Source: Epiperipatus broadwayi (Eukaryota; Onychophora; Udeonychophora; Euonychophora; Peripatidae). Taken from it: DNA of 64,000 nt. The position numbers were made by a program, and so were the translations under genes. A model generated the notes under the pieces. The model ran no database searches. It was not told the origin of the DNA and saw only the letters and a program-made list of their open reading frames with translations. The stretch spans positions 1,610,001-1,674,000 of the forward strand of contig JAQFVV010000158.1 in the NCBI GenBank assembly GCA_028023455.1, read 5' to 3'. Shown one piece after another: positions 47,507 through 60,109 of this stretch (within the stretch, counting starts at the first letter, position 1; each line of letters opens with the position of its first letter).

Positions 47507-48869
47507 GGTTGTCGTCGATGAGCAACCATATTCCACTGGATGGTGCAGTTATCATGCTTAAACTATAAAATATGATCATTCACGGGCCATTAATTATAAT
47601 CATTTTGATGTGCTTTTTGTAATGCAAAAATAAAAACAAAAGAAAATCATCTTTTTTAAATATTATTTAATTTTAAATATTATTTTTTATTAACGTATAC
47701 AAATTAAATGATAATAATAAGTGTAAAATAAAATAAACAAATTACAATTTGATTCGTCTTCAATTTTCTATCAGAAATTTTTTTACTGGGGTTACGGCTT
47801 TTTTTGTTGTTGTTGTTTACCGCTATTTTTTATTTCAAATCGAATGACAACTAAAAGTAAAAGTTGTTACGGTAGATTTAGGGTTAGTTTTAGGAAACAA
47901 ATTACAATTTGATTCGTCTTTTTTAGTTTGCTTTTTATTAGAAAAATCAATTTTCTATTGGAAATTTTTTTACTGGGGTTACGGCTTTTTTGTTGTTGTT
48001 GTTTACCGCTATTTTTTATTTCAAAGGGAATGACAACTAAAAGTAAAAGTTATTACAGTTAGGTTTAGGGTTAGTTTTAGGGTAAGGTTTACGGTTAGTG
48101 TTCTGTTGTTTGTAATGCTAAAATAAAAAATATCAAAATCGTATTTTTGTAAATATTTTTTTTTACTAACATCTATAAAATAAATGATAACAATAAACAT
48201 AAACTATATTCAACAAAGTATAACAGTAGTCGGAGAAAAGAAAGAAACAAACTTTTTTAAACAATGACAAATATATATATAAAATGTTTATAATATATGC
48301 TTTTTATGACATTTAAAAAAACAGTGTACAATTGTACTTTTCTTTTGGGATATTTTTGTGTTAATGCTCTTTTTTATTTCAAAAATATACACAGGGTACA
48401 ATCTTAAAATGTCTTGTGGAAATGTTACAAACAGTACATTACTTGACACGTTACCTAATTCCGATTCACTTTATACATATATCTCATCAACATTTACTAC
48501 TTAAAACTTCAATACACTACGGTGTAAAAACTCTGTTAATTATTACTTTACAAAATCTGAACATTTCAATACTTTAAAATAAAAAAAAACCAATGAAAAT
48601 AACATTTCCAGTTAATTCAAAAAAACACACCCTCTCCCCAAGCCATAACAATTTTATAAACTGTGCGAATTGGGAAAATGTATTTACTGCGTAAACATAC
48701 ATGCTGTACTGCAATGCGACATAGCGGCCTACAATCTGTAATACAACAAAAAAGTTGTGTTATAGAAAATGTGGGTTCGAATGTGTCGGCCACAGAAATG
48801 GCATTTTTATGTGTTTTAGCACGAAAACAGCACCATCCAGTGGGATATGGTGGCTCATCAATGACAACC
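47507..48869. mobile_element. TIR element copy B
   Basis: The left end GGTTGTCGTCGATGAGCAAC and right end (reverse complement GGTTGTCATTGATGAGCCAC) begin inverted repeats of ~50 bp that continue through CCACTGGATGGTGC. The interior follows copy A closely and in the same orientation (TTACTGGGGTTACGGCTTTT, GTTTAGGGTTAG, ATATGCTTTTTATGA, GTGTCGGCCAC). A segment of about 170 bp is duplicated in tandem (47735-47894, 47895-48084). Non-coding. Confidence 0.75.
47735..48084. repeat. Internal ~170-bp tandem duplication in copy B
   Basis: Both halves run from AAACAAATTACAATTTGATT through TTTACTGGGGTTACGGC and AACTAAAAGTAAAAGTT to TTTAGGGTTAGTTTTAGG. Copy A has the segment only once. Confidence 0.75.
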
Positions 48870-50180
48870 GTTTTTTTATTGTTGTTCTTTATTCATTGTG
48901 ATAATTAAACAACCTATCAATATATGCTTTATAATGTTTTTTTTATTATTTATTTTGCATATTAAATTTGATATAATTTATTTTTTGCTCAATGTTGCAA
49001 TAATATTTTTTTATATATGTGATTTATGTATTAACCCATAATATAGGGGTACACATTTTAAATATATATGTTGACATATCACAGGGTGTGTGCATGTGTG
49101 ACTGCTTATTCCAACCCGTCAAAAATAGGTTAGGCATAGTTAATTTAAATATAGAAAATTGAAGAGCAGGGTTTCGCATATGTATGAAAGTAACAAAAAA
49201 ACACACACATTGCATAAATGAAATTTACCTTTATGATATGTAATAAGTGGGTAAAATCTTGAATAAGCATTCAATAGAATTTTTTTTTATGTCAGTTTAA
49301 GCTAACTTATTTCAAAATATGTAGTAACATGAGCAGATATATAAAATTAATTGGTTATGCATATAGTATTAAGATATTTTGTTTAATTATATATTTAATT
49401 GAGTCAATTGTATATTTAGTAATTTAATTTTTTAAAAAAAGGAAGAGTGTTAATAAACATAATTATACCATATTTGGTTTCAGAGTTATTATTATTATTA
49501 ATATTGATATATTTTTTCTTCTCTTGATTCTATCATTTTAATTGATCATCATCACTCTTAAATGTTAAGTAAATGTTAAGCGTTGGATATGGATTTACAT
49601 ATAATGATATTTGAATTCGTGCTTGACATATAACCAAGTTTTTAATAATTATAGGTTAATAATAAAAAGCTAAATATCATGTGGTGAGATTCGTGATCAT
49701 TCATCATCACTGGTAAATACTGATGATTGAATCATAGTTTTAACTATAAAAGTATTTTGAGTAAATATAACCATAAATGTATATAAATGCTAGTGAGTAT
49801 TATAATTAAATCTCAGTTTAAACATAGGATGATTTTAAGAAGGTGCCTATATGCTTATAAAAGATAAATTTGTTACGAGTTCATTATAAAAGCTGTGGAT
49901 GGTATCATCATCATTATATTATGATGAATAATTAAATTTATAACTAGGTTTAATGGCCATATATATAAGTAATGGTCTTCACTATATTTGTTTGTAAGCC
50001 ATTAGTAAGTGCATTCATGCATCTGTTCATCAATATATTTAAACTGAGCTAGTAATATCTATAAGAGTGTTGGATATATAAATTTTGTGGTATTGGGATC
50101 TTATAATTTTATTGACATGGATAAAATATAAGAATGTCATTTTTTTGTTATTCGTCATCTAAGTCAAGTGTAGTAAAAAA
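48870..50180. other. AT-rich stretch, nothing recognised
   Basis: Several ATCATCATC/GATGATG-type words and short AT runs, but no frame, RNA gene or repeat pair that I can support. Confidence 0.35.
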
Positions 50181-50184
50181 ATGT

Positions 50185-50300
50185 ACCCAACTGGGTTTGA
50201 ACCCAGTACACTATGGACAGATAATATTTATCTAGGTTTAAAACAATCTAGTGGTGCCCATGGAAAACACATGTACTTAGCTAAGCTCAATAAAAGTGAT
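50185..50300 (-). repeat. tRNA-like SINE fragment candidate
   Basis: On the - strand, GTGTACTGGGTTCAAACCCAG is a good RNA-polymerase-III B box within a 7-bp stem. An A box could lie at about 50255-50270 but is weak. No full cloverleaf is possible. This suggests a decayed tRNA-derived SINE. Confidence 0.3.
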
Positions 50301-50869
50301 CAAGCCCCTTTTTCAACTTATTAACTTTCTTTGATATTTTTTTTAAGTTATTATAAATAGCACGAGTGTGTGCGTGTGACCATGAATGGTCTTATATATA
50401 CGGAAAGAGAAATGGGAAGGATTATTTGTTAAAAGAACCTATTATTGGAGATAAGCGTAATGCACTCCATGGATTTCACAGTAATTTTATTCAGTTGCTA
50501 TAGCTAGTATTGGTTTATCTGATGACAATGGTTAGAATATTTTGTTAGTTAAAATGACTTCCCAATATCGAAATATTTTAAATCTTAAATGATGTCAGTG
50601 ATTAATTTTCGTTTTTATTTTGTGTGTTGAGAAATGGGATAATTTATTTATCTCATTACTAGCATGACTGGATTAATGTTTATGATAGTTGCAAACGGGC
50701 TATGGTGTTATATTTAATTAGTTACAAATGGACACCCAATTAAAATATGATATATATTTCCATATTCTTATTCATAGATTAGCGTCTTCCTTATTTAGTT
50801 ATAAATTATATCAGTTATCATAATAAATTTATTTCATCATTTTTTTTATTCGGTTAAAATATATATGTT

Positions 50870-51068
50870 TATTTAAACTTCTTTATATCAATAATTTAAA
50901 TCTCTGTTTTCAATTTGTAATCTTTAGTGTCTATATAAATATATTGTACCATTAATAAAGGTGCGATTCCACTTTTATTGTTAAAATGTTACCTTGACAA
51001 TAGTTTGAAATTTTTGATCGTTATTGATATTGTCTAAGTGATGACTGGTTTTTAATGATATATATCAA
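50870..51068. repeat. Right copy of the ~215-bp inverted-repeat family
   Basis: Reverse-complement partner of 45322-45540 (see that entry). It directly abuts the inverted-repeat structure beginning at 51071. Confidence 0.6.
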
Positions 51069-51070
51069 CT

Positions 51071-53092
51071 TGTAACAATTATTAGGGAATCACTCCTCTA
51101 CATGTGCTGTATAAGATTTAAACAGTTCAGGAATACTCTCCTTTCTAAACACAAGATAAAGCCTTCTGAAAAGAGTGTGTGTATATATATATAGGCAAAT
51201 CTTAAACATTTAGAAATGGGAGCATGAAGATCTCAATTAATGGAATTAAAAGTGATTGAGATCTTCACATTCTCATTTCTAAATACTTAAGATTTTACTA
51301 TACATATTGAACTGTATTCGAATATGTGGATTCGAATCACCAGCCTCTTAGGCAGAGAAGAACATACTCGGAGATATGTATGCCCAAACAATAGCTATAA
51401 AGTATATAACTAGCGTTACATTACCAGGTCATAGCTTCTTCTCGGCTGTTGAGTTCAACACCAAGTTCAAAGCACTTTTTTTGTTTGTGTATAAACACGG
51501 GCGCCAGCTATCTATTCAAGGATGAATAAATAACGCACTTTGAGCACTGGCCACTAACCCAACACCTAAATCCACGACTAGCTCAGTTGTTTGTAATCAC
51601 TAATAGATTATACTTAATTAGTGATTAAAAGAATTAATAAAAGAATTTGTTAAAAAGAATTGATAAAAAGAATTGACCGACAAATATAGTTTAATTTTAA
51701 AGATAATTTATTAACTAACATTTATTTACTAAATTTAAACATTTTATAATTCTAATAAAACACACGCATATTTTAAATTAACATTTCTAAATAGTTTTAA
51801 CATTCCTATAGATTTAATAACAAAACACTCTAATTTAACTAATAAATATTGATATAATGATCACGCACATATTAACTCATGCACACACATAATAATGATA
51901 ATAAAGGACTACATAGCATTTGAAATTTAATCACACACATATCAATAGTTCATTTATGTATGATATCGAGTTCATATAATTAGACTCTTGGAGGATTCGC
52001 ACGAATTAATGAAATGCAATGGCTATTACAGTATAGAACGAAATAAGCAAATGTTTTTACCTAGGCTTTTGAACGTAGATTTAACACTTTGTTTTCTTCT
52101 TGTTTGTTGTTTCTTCCAGTATGAATGGTTCCAGTATGAATGCTTCCAGCCGGCTGGGACGTTTCCTTGCTGAGTTTCCTGATTTTCACGATTATTACTA
52201 TCGGAGACAAATAGATACTGACGGAGATTTTCTAAGATGTTAAGCTGACATTATTTCATGGGCAGATCTGCTGTTTTCTCGGACATCTGGGCTGGAGATA
52301 AACGTGCGTTCCCAAGATCTTCTCAACACTGCATTTTGTTTGTTAACTGCACAGTTAATTTCTGAACTGCACTCACTCAATTAATTTGTGGAACTGATTC
52401 ACTGTCCGATAAAAAAGTCTATTTATATCTGCAACGTGTTGTCGAAATATTTCCGGTGATAATCATTTGATAAACGTGTTGTTTTATTTTATTAATAGCC
52501 ATTGCTGTTTTTTTAATGATAATCTTTTATTTCGCATACATTTTATTTATTTACAAATCACACATATATACGCACATATATTTTTAATACAATTTACTAT
52601 TTAGTTTTAACATTATTTTTTCTTTAATTAAAATTGAATGAAAAGAGATTTGTATGTTTTAACTTTTTTTAAATTATATTTTTACGAATACTAATAAACA
52701 CTCTTTACTTCCTTTTATAACCCTTAGTTTCATTTCTCAAACCAAGACTCCCCCTCCCCCCTTTTGACTAATTAATTGTAGCTTTTTTATTTCAAAAACT
52801 AACGCTAGAAAACTATTTAATTCTTATCTTTTTCGAAAACAAGCTGCAATAAATTCTTCAACATTTAATTTTATGTTTTTCTTTTATGAAAGATTACTTT
52901 AATAATAATTTTAGATAAAAATTATATGTGCCTATATCAATATAGGTACAATATATACTTAGATTAAAAAGATAGGGTGGATTTATTCTATCTTCTCAAA
53001 AGACTTTGTTTAGAAATGAAAATATTTCTGAAATATTTAAATGTGTACAGTGCATGTGTAGAGGAGTGATACCCTAATGATTGTTACAAATT
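51071..53092. mobile_element. ~2-kb inverted-repeat structure, same family as 6.4-7.2 kb
   Basis: 51071-51180 (GTAACAATTATTAGGGAATC, ACTCCTCTACATG, TTTCTAAACACAAGATAAAG) pairs with the reverse complement of 52960-53092. The inner part 51150-51300 forms its own foldback (TTGAGATCTTCA... either side of 51245). The family words CTTTCTAAACA, AAAAGATAGAATGAATCC and GGGCAAATCTTAA also occur in the 6435-7223 element. The centre (51330-52450) is GC-richer and unrelated. Confidence 0.55.
51330..52450 (-). promoter_or_regulatory. GC-richer insert with - strand TATA box (solo LTR or promoter)
   Basis: On the - strand, CAGATATAAATAGACT (about 52418-52433) is a good TATA box, and an initiator-like TCAGTT follows about 30 bp on. 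The next ~1 kb is GC-richer than anything nearby and carries tandem GAATGNTTCCAG words (52119-52150 on the +). No long frame is present. The arrangement is like an LTR; matching ends and a target duplication could not be identified, so a host promoter is not excluded. Confidence 0.3.
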
Positions 53093-53261
53093 AAAAATAA
53101 AGTGCTATATAAATAAATTACTCATTACATATATATATATATAAACTTCAAATTAAACACCCCTAATCTACTTTAAACAATATATATAAATGTAAAAGTT
53201 AAATATATAAATCAGAGTATCCTTTAATTTAAAAAATATTAAATATCTGCAGAAGCATTTT

Positions 53262-53404
53262 CAATTAATATAATATATTATCACCATCATAATTCATTAG
53301 TTTTATTGCAAAATTATGTGGAAATATATAAAAAATAATATAGAATAATTATTGTAATAAAATTGCAATAAAACTAATGAATTATGATGGTGATAATATA
53401 TTTT
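53262..53404. repeat. Near-perfect palindrome, ~43-bp arms
   Basis: ATATTATCACCATCATAATT CATTAG... on the left is repeated in reverse complement at 53357-53400 with essentially no mismatch; the loop is about 50 bp. A diverged single arm lies at about 56705-56755. Confidence 0.75.
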
Positions 53405-54470
53405 ATAAATAACTTTGAAAAATAAATAAAAATAAAACTATTAAATATCTTGATTTGTATGTTATAAAAGGCGATTATTTATTGTTATAAATTAAACCAT
53501 TACAAGAAAGATGTTATATACATTATAAGTCAAAAGTACTAAGTCATGCATAATAAAAAGACAATTTTTTTATTTATTTCACAATGAGCAATTATGTCTT
53601 TATTAAAGTGATAAAGTCATAAAATATTGAATCATTTGCAAACAAGTCGATTGAGTTGATGGTTATAATATTAAACAAATTTATTATATTTTATTTTAAT
53701 TTTAAAATATATTACTTTAAAAGAGCAGAAAGTTAAAGATAAAAAATGGATATCTATTCCATATATTTTAAATGCTCAAGCAATATTTTTTTAAAAATAT
53801 ATATAGAGATTTATATAATACTTAATTTTGTGTCCCACTTAATAGTGTAACGGAATCGCTGTTTTCCATCTATATAATTGCGTATATATATATATCGCTA
53901 CACATATTAAGATTTTTTTATTTATTTCCATACAATATACTTTTATGAGAATCGATAATATTTCGGTACGATTAAAATGAATAACCCTGCATTTATGGAT
54001 ATATTAAAACCTTTTAACCGCTAATTATATTATTGGTTGTATGAGGTAAAAATCAAATCTTTTAATTGGCCAACTCACAAACTGAAGACAAAGCCTATTG
54101 TTAAAACATATTCGCCTATAATATTAAATTCAACTCAGATACGTTTATAAAAAGTATATTACTAATTTTTCAGGTTATGAAAAGAACGAAAGTTCTTTCA
54201 AAAATAAATTGCTATTTATTTATTCTAAAATATTCAATTTCGGCAACATAAAAGCTATAATATAAACAAAAAGGTCGACTTTTACGTTATAGAAAAGTAA
54301 ATATTTCTTTTAAATATTTCTTTAATATTTTTACTAAAATCTTCAATATTTTTCGAAAATAATTTTGTTTTTTTAGTTTTTTTTTTTAAAAAACTAGTTT
54401 AATTTCTGAAATTATATTTTTTTAATACTTAAAATTGCATTCGAAATGAAAATCTCAGCGTTTTTCTTTA
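53405..54470. other. AT-rich stretch, nothing recognised
   Basis: No frame, repeat pair or RNA gene that I can support on either strand. Confidence 0.35.
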
Positions 54471-54479
54471 TTTTCTTTG

Positions 54480-54780
54480 ATCAGGCGGTTTCTTTGTTCT
54501 TTCCAGCCAATCAGAATGTCTTTTTCGGCTGAGAGCTCACTAACAACCAATTACAAATGATGTTCTTTCTTTGTTTAGGTTTAAATGCATTTTTTTTTAT
54601 TTTTTACTTGTAAAATAAATCGGAAGAGGGCACCATCTTACAGAACTTTTAAAAACCTATTCAAAACCTATCAAACGAATTTTTTAGCATAAGAACTGGC
54701 AGAGTTAGAGTGACGTCAGATGTCGACGAGGAGCTTCGTAAGAGACGGTTGAAGAATTAACGCATTACTGTTAGTAGAAC
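54480..54780 (+). promoter_or_regulatory. Candidate promoter with CCAAT and CRE motifs
   Basis: CCAGCCAATCAGAA (54505) and AACCAATTACAAAT (54545) are CCAAT-type boxes. A full cAMP-response-type site, GTGACGTCAG, lies at about 54711. Directly after it is an ATG reading MSTRSF up to a donor-like TTC|GTAAGA (54738), so a short first coding exon is conceivable. CpG dinucleotides are commoner here than around. No downstream exon was recognised on the + strand. Confidence 0.3.
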
Positions 54781-56230
54781 ACAGTCTCTTTTTTAGATTG
54801 TAAGAATTCAACAAAAGAAATAAAATGAAACCTTTAAAGATTCGCTATTTCTCGCCCAGTATATTTATGAGCGTCACTTTATGACATCAAGCCCCAATCT
54901 TATATTACTATAAGAATTATACTGAGAGAGCTGGAATACCAATATGGAAACTATAAGACAGTAATCCTTGACTAGCTCACTCAGGGCGGTGATTAACAAA
55001 TCGAAGGAAATCTAGGAGGGAGCTTTTATTATACTAAAATATTTGATAAAATATTTTACATTTCTTATACTTTCATAAAACTAGACCTAAATAAACAATA
55101 CAAATAAACATACACTTCATTTAAAATTTTGTACAATATTTTATTTATACCATGATTAAATATTATTTGATTTTGTGCTCTTAATTTACTGGAAAAAATG
55201 CATGCATACACACACTGCCTAGATATGTATAAAATTAGATAAATAAGACATATATCAGGTTCATATGGGTATGAAAAGGTCGTTTTAGATTTCTCACAAA
55301 AGTTTATGCAGATCGTTTATGAAAAGAAAGTTTGTGAAGAATTAAAAAAAAAAACTATATTGTTGAATGTGCACATACCTGAATTACTTTTCTTCCCCAG
55401 GGAAAATGACGGATTACCAAAAGTAAAAATTTTCATTTATTTTAAATTTATCTATTACATTCGATGTAATGGCGATCAGATTGGATTATTCATTCCGGCT
55501 GTCCTATATGCTTGTTTGATCTTGTTTGTTGATTTTATTCTTCTTAGGATTTAATTTAAGCTTCGGAGCAATTAGTTTCCATCTTCGATGGTCACTCTTC
55601 TTGTAGCAACCTTCAAACCTTCCTGGGGTGGGATTGCATGGTCCAACACGCTTACGCCTTCTTAAGCCAGCTTGCACATAATTCTACAAGACATTTTCAA
55701 TCAATTCTCAGCCACAGCACTAGACTAAAAATTAGCAGTAGAATCCCAATTCCCTATCATTTTTCTTTTTATAGAAATTTCTCTTCTATTTTTTCAGCCT
55801 TTCAAATCCGCATTCTTCCAAATAATAGCTAAAATCTTTTAGCACCTCAAAAAATATTTTTTCTTTCCTTTTGTTTTGATCGAAATTCTTTTGAATCTAA
55901 AACAAATCTCCGTAATTTAAATTCTTCAGATATAGATCAAGTGTTTTTTGATATCTTTTTTTCATTTAATTTCTCCGAATAAAACTTTGTTGCTTTCATC
56001 TTGGAATTAAAAAAATATTTCTATCTGCATTTTTCTTTTTTCTTTTAATATTAATATTTTCATTCCATACAGCACTATATACATGCGTTTCATAAAACAA
56101 AGAGCACACACACATACCCCCCTCCTACTCCTGTTTATTTTCAACTTATTAAATCCCTATCTAGTTATAAATTTATATACAAAAAAGAAATAAATAAATT
56201 CACTTAATTAATTGGGCTATATTGAGGCAG
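54780..56230. other. Unassigned stretch
   Basis: 54840-55030 and 55560-55820 are less AT-rich than the neighbourhood, but no frame there matches a family I know. Open frames of 82 codons (55306-55554) and 64 codons (55638-55832) on the + strand are not supported by any motif. Confidence 0.3.
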
Positions 56231-56248
56231 ATATAGGAAAGTTTACTT

Positions 56249-56282
56249 TTTGAAACAGGGATCGAACTCAGCCCTGTTTCAA
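56249..56282. repeat. Hairpin with 9-bp stem and B-box-like loop
   Basis: GAAACAGGG and CCCTGTTTC form a perfect stem around an 11-base loop. On the - strand the loop and stem read GAGTTCGATCCCTG, similar to a tRNA T-arm B box. A SINE remnant or a chance hairpin. Confidence 0.35.
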
Positions 56283-56299
56283 TAGATTGGTAAATAATT

Positions 56300-58600
56300 A
56301 AAAAAATATATCTTTTAAATAAAAAAGTAATATTATGCATCAAATTTTGGGTAAGTGCACAGCTTCATATATAGGTGAATCAAAGTGTAGTTTGAGAAAA
56401 ATTTATATAAATATATAAAATATAAGAATAATGATGATTTAATAATAGTATGTTTTCTTTGACTTTAAAAATACTAAGACTCTTCATGAAGAGAGAAACT
56501 ATAATTAAAGAAAAAATAAGGAGGCAATTTTGTTTACTGGAAATATAATATCTTTAATTAATAGATAATATTCTAACATTAAAATTCATGAATCTCAGAA
56601 TATGATGTAGTGACATTTACTTCCACTAAAATTTCAATTTAAATGATACAGTTGAAGAAGGTTAAGAAATTAACTGAAAGTACTTCTCTGATTTATTGTA
56701 GTTATTTATAAAATATATTACCACCTTATAATTCATTAATTTTATTACAAATTTAGGCATATACGTAAATATGAAGGTAGGTAAAACAACATAAAACATA
56801 CAACTACAGGGCAAAGATTTTCAGAATTCTCTATATAGAAAGAGTGAAGAAGACATTACTAACCAATAGGATAGTCAAACATCAATTAATAAGACAAAAA
56901 ATATTTATAGTATTTTCTTTTAATTAAGAATAACTAAATATCCATTTTCTGATCAATAACAAAATGGTTAACGGACTTTGCTATGGATTTAAAGAAAATG
57001 TTGAATCTATTTATAATCTGAATAAAAGTTTAGAAAAAATTGAATTTTTGTTGCTTGCTTTTCTATGAACTCAGATAAAATAATAAAATATATTATTTAA
57101 ATCTATGATGGGGAAATTTTATTAGTAAGAAAAAACAAAAGTTTTGTTTCCATATTTGAGTACATCAATCTAATTCATATTTCATTTCCAAAACTTTTAA
57201 ATTTAAAAATTAATATGAGAGATAATATGTGGAATGTTAGAAGTGTGAATAAACAAGAAAAGATAAAAAAATCTATCATTAAAAGTGAATAAGAAAAGAT
57301 ATTGTAGGCCCTTTTGAATTAAATCAGTTCAAATGTTAGTTTTGTAAGTAGCCTACTGATAGTGGTAAAGCTGAATTATATAGTGAATATGCCATTTAAA
57401 GATTATATAGTGAACATGCCAATTAGTAAATATAATGAGATAAAAATAGATATACCAAGCATAAAGAAAATGAAAAAAAAAGTTGTTAGTAATAAGGGGG
57501 TATTGAAATGTTGTGATAGGTTAAAAAAGAGAAGATTATAGATTAGATTGAATTAAGAAATGAAAAATTGAAGATTTTTATTAAGATAAATAACAATATC
57601 ATAATAAACATATGGTTTTAAAATCACAAAGCAATGTGAGAAACAGATGTTAAAATAGAAAGTAATAATAAGATTTTTTTCAGATGAATGTTTGCTAACT
57701 TTGTCAGATTATTGACAGACATTTTAATGCAATTTCCATTTGAAAACTTAATCTTATTATCCAAATCCATTGTTTCTTTTATACTGCCTCAAATATTGTT
57801 AATTTTATTACATTAAAATAATATATGCCTTCTTTAATTATCTAGCACTCAATTTTAAATTAAAAATAGACTTTCACAATCAACCAATGCTTCCAACTAA
57901 TAACTTAATGAGACTGCTTTTCAAAGTCTCCACCCCAAAAACTGTTACTGCTGCAATATATATTTATTTCAAAAAATAAATATTCTCATTTTATATCCAG
58001 TTGAAGCATAATTTGCTTTTATAAACATTATCAGATATATAATTAAATTCTACACTTATAAAAATAAATCACCTACATTAATTAGAGACTTGGATTCAAT
58101 AAATATAAAACTTAAAAACACTTAATGTGATCCTTTCTCCATTCCATCAATAATGTTCCTAAAACAAAAATATAAAAACACACAACAAAATTCTAGCAGA
58201 TTATCTCTCTACAAAAAAATCTAAAATATTTTTAAGCTCCACAACTGGTCTAAAGGCTATATCAACTGGGAACTTGTTTATAGTACTAATAAAATAACAT
58301 CTTCAATTATTAAAAACAATAAACTTATCACAGGCAAAAACATACTCCCCCCCCCCAAGTTTTTACCACTTCAAAATTAAACTACAAGCATCAAATAAGC
58401 TTACATTTGCTTCTCTTCATTTTGTAATTGTAAAGAAAGTCATAATATTACAAAACAAGGCAATATACTTAAATTAAAATCTTTTCCTAACAGTATACAT
58501 TAAGTCAAATAGTTTTACTTTTGGGAAATATATGCAATTCCCAAATTTATACTTACAAATCTTAGTTAAATATATTTAACTACCTTTCTGATCAAATATA
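56300..58600. other. AT-rich stretch; possible 5' part of the L1-type LINE at its end
   Basis: No supported gene. Texture changes near 57850: sequence after it is C/T/A-rich and G-poor on the + strand, like the LINE that follows, so 57850-58600 may be its endonuclease region, too decayed to read. Confidence 0.35.
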
Positions 58601-58619
58601 TACTATAGATTAGTTGTAT

Positions 58620-60100
58620 CCTATCTCATTGGTGCCTTTCCTTAAGAGAAATATGATCCCATCACCACTTAATAATATTTGACCTATCTCACCCCAATTT
58701 TAATTAAAACTATAGAATCACAAATAAAATATAAGATTAAGCCCCTCATTCTTCCCCATCTATCAAGTTTTCAATTTTACTTCATCTCTGCTGCAATTAT
58801 TCTTTTTAAAACAACTTTAAATAATATCAGCATTCTAAAAAATCAAGATCTTTTGTGGTGCAACTTCATATCATTGCAACCTTTGATTTAGTTCCTATTG
58901 ACAAGCTCCTACAAATTTTTAAAGAACATAATGCATTTACTTATTTCCTCCATATTAGTAAACTTACTCAACAACAAATTCACATTACATTAAATGGACA
59001 AATCTCTTAGTTCCTTCCCTTACCACTCTATACCACAAGGTTCCCCACTAAGCTCACTTCTTTTTCTTATTTACACTAAACCATTATTATCAAGAATCCA
59101 GAATAGACTCTCAAGAAATTATGGTATTTTTATAAATTAAACAATTAATCACATAGCACATATAAATGACTTAGTCATCTTATTACCATCAATAAAGTAT
59201 ATCAATTAATTGACATTCTAAACAATTATACTGATAAATACTATCTCAAATTTACAAAGACAAATCCTCTTCTTTGAATTTTCTCTCGGACAATAAAATA
59301 AACTCTCTTTTCATTGTCAAATCACATAAATTCTTAAGTTCCCCATTTATCTTTCTTCAAATGCTATGAGATGTGAAATCCAAAGTAAATTCCTTGCCTC
59401 TATAGAAAATGCAATTAATTCATTATCTAAAGCATATTTGTCTATACATACAAAAGTATCTCATCAATATTTTCATCTTATCAAAAATCTCCTATTATAT
59501 GCTTACCATCAAATATACTACCTCTTTATGAAAAAAATAAATTCATTATTTAGTAAATTTATCTGGAACAAGAAAACAGTATCAATTAATATCAAATCAA
59601 TGCAAAAACATACTAAATGCAGTGGGCTCTCATTGCACAGCATCTCAATATCACCAGGTTTATTAACTTGTATTCTCAGGTGCTAAGCTTCCTGTTGATT
59701 AATCAGATACCCCATCACCAATCAAAAATTTTCATTAAAGGATTAATCACATCCATAGTTAAATATTCTACACCAAATCAAAAATTATTTGCAGCAAAAA
59801 TTAAATACTGGGATGCATATGTAATAGTACATAAAGAAGTGTTAATTAACCCACCACAATCTAGACTTAAATTTACTAATAAACAGATAATTCAAAGATT
59901 TACATTTTGGTATTTGGAGCCAAAATATTTGGATTTTTAAAATTAAAATCAAACTTGAGACTCTCTGTACCAATGTCTTCCTATCCCCAAAAAAGGTTTT
60001 TTGAACATATAAACACAATGTGTTCTTTATGTCACAAGGGAGAAGAAATTATGGAGCACTTCCTTAATAATTGTTCAACAATATAAACATATAAAAACAT
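58620..60100 (+). pseudogene. Decayed L1/Tx1-type LINE ORF2 (RT to zinc finger)
   Basis: On the + strand: NGQIS, then YHKVP in the place of the VRQG step; PQGSPLSSLLFLIYTKPLLS followed by RIQNR (59035-59110, RT motif B); HIAHINDLVILLPS (59150-59190), where the (Y/F)ADD box has become IND-L; FSKFIWNKKTVSINIKSMQK (59550-59605), matching the FIWNxKxPRI segment; and finally CSLCHKGEEIMEHFLNNC (60021-60074), an intact C-x2-C-x8-H-x4-C finger typical of the ORF2 C-terminus. Two long open pieces (59366-59686, 59617-59940) overlap in different frames, marking a frameshift between them. Confidence 0.75.
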
Positions 60101-60109
60101 AATTTCAAT

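Noticed and set aside
55306-55554. 82-codon frame with a hydrophobic C-terminal half
   Set aside because: The hydrophobic stretch could look like a membrane segment, but AT-rich DNA gives Ile/Leu/Phe/Tyr runs by chance and nothing else supports it.
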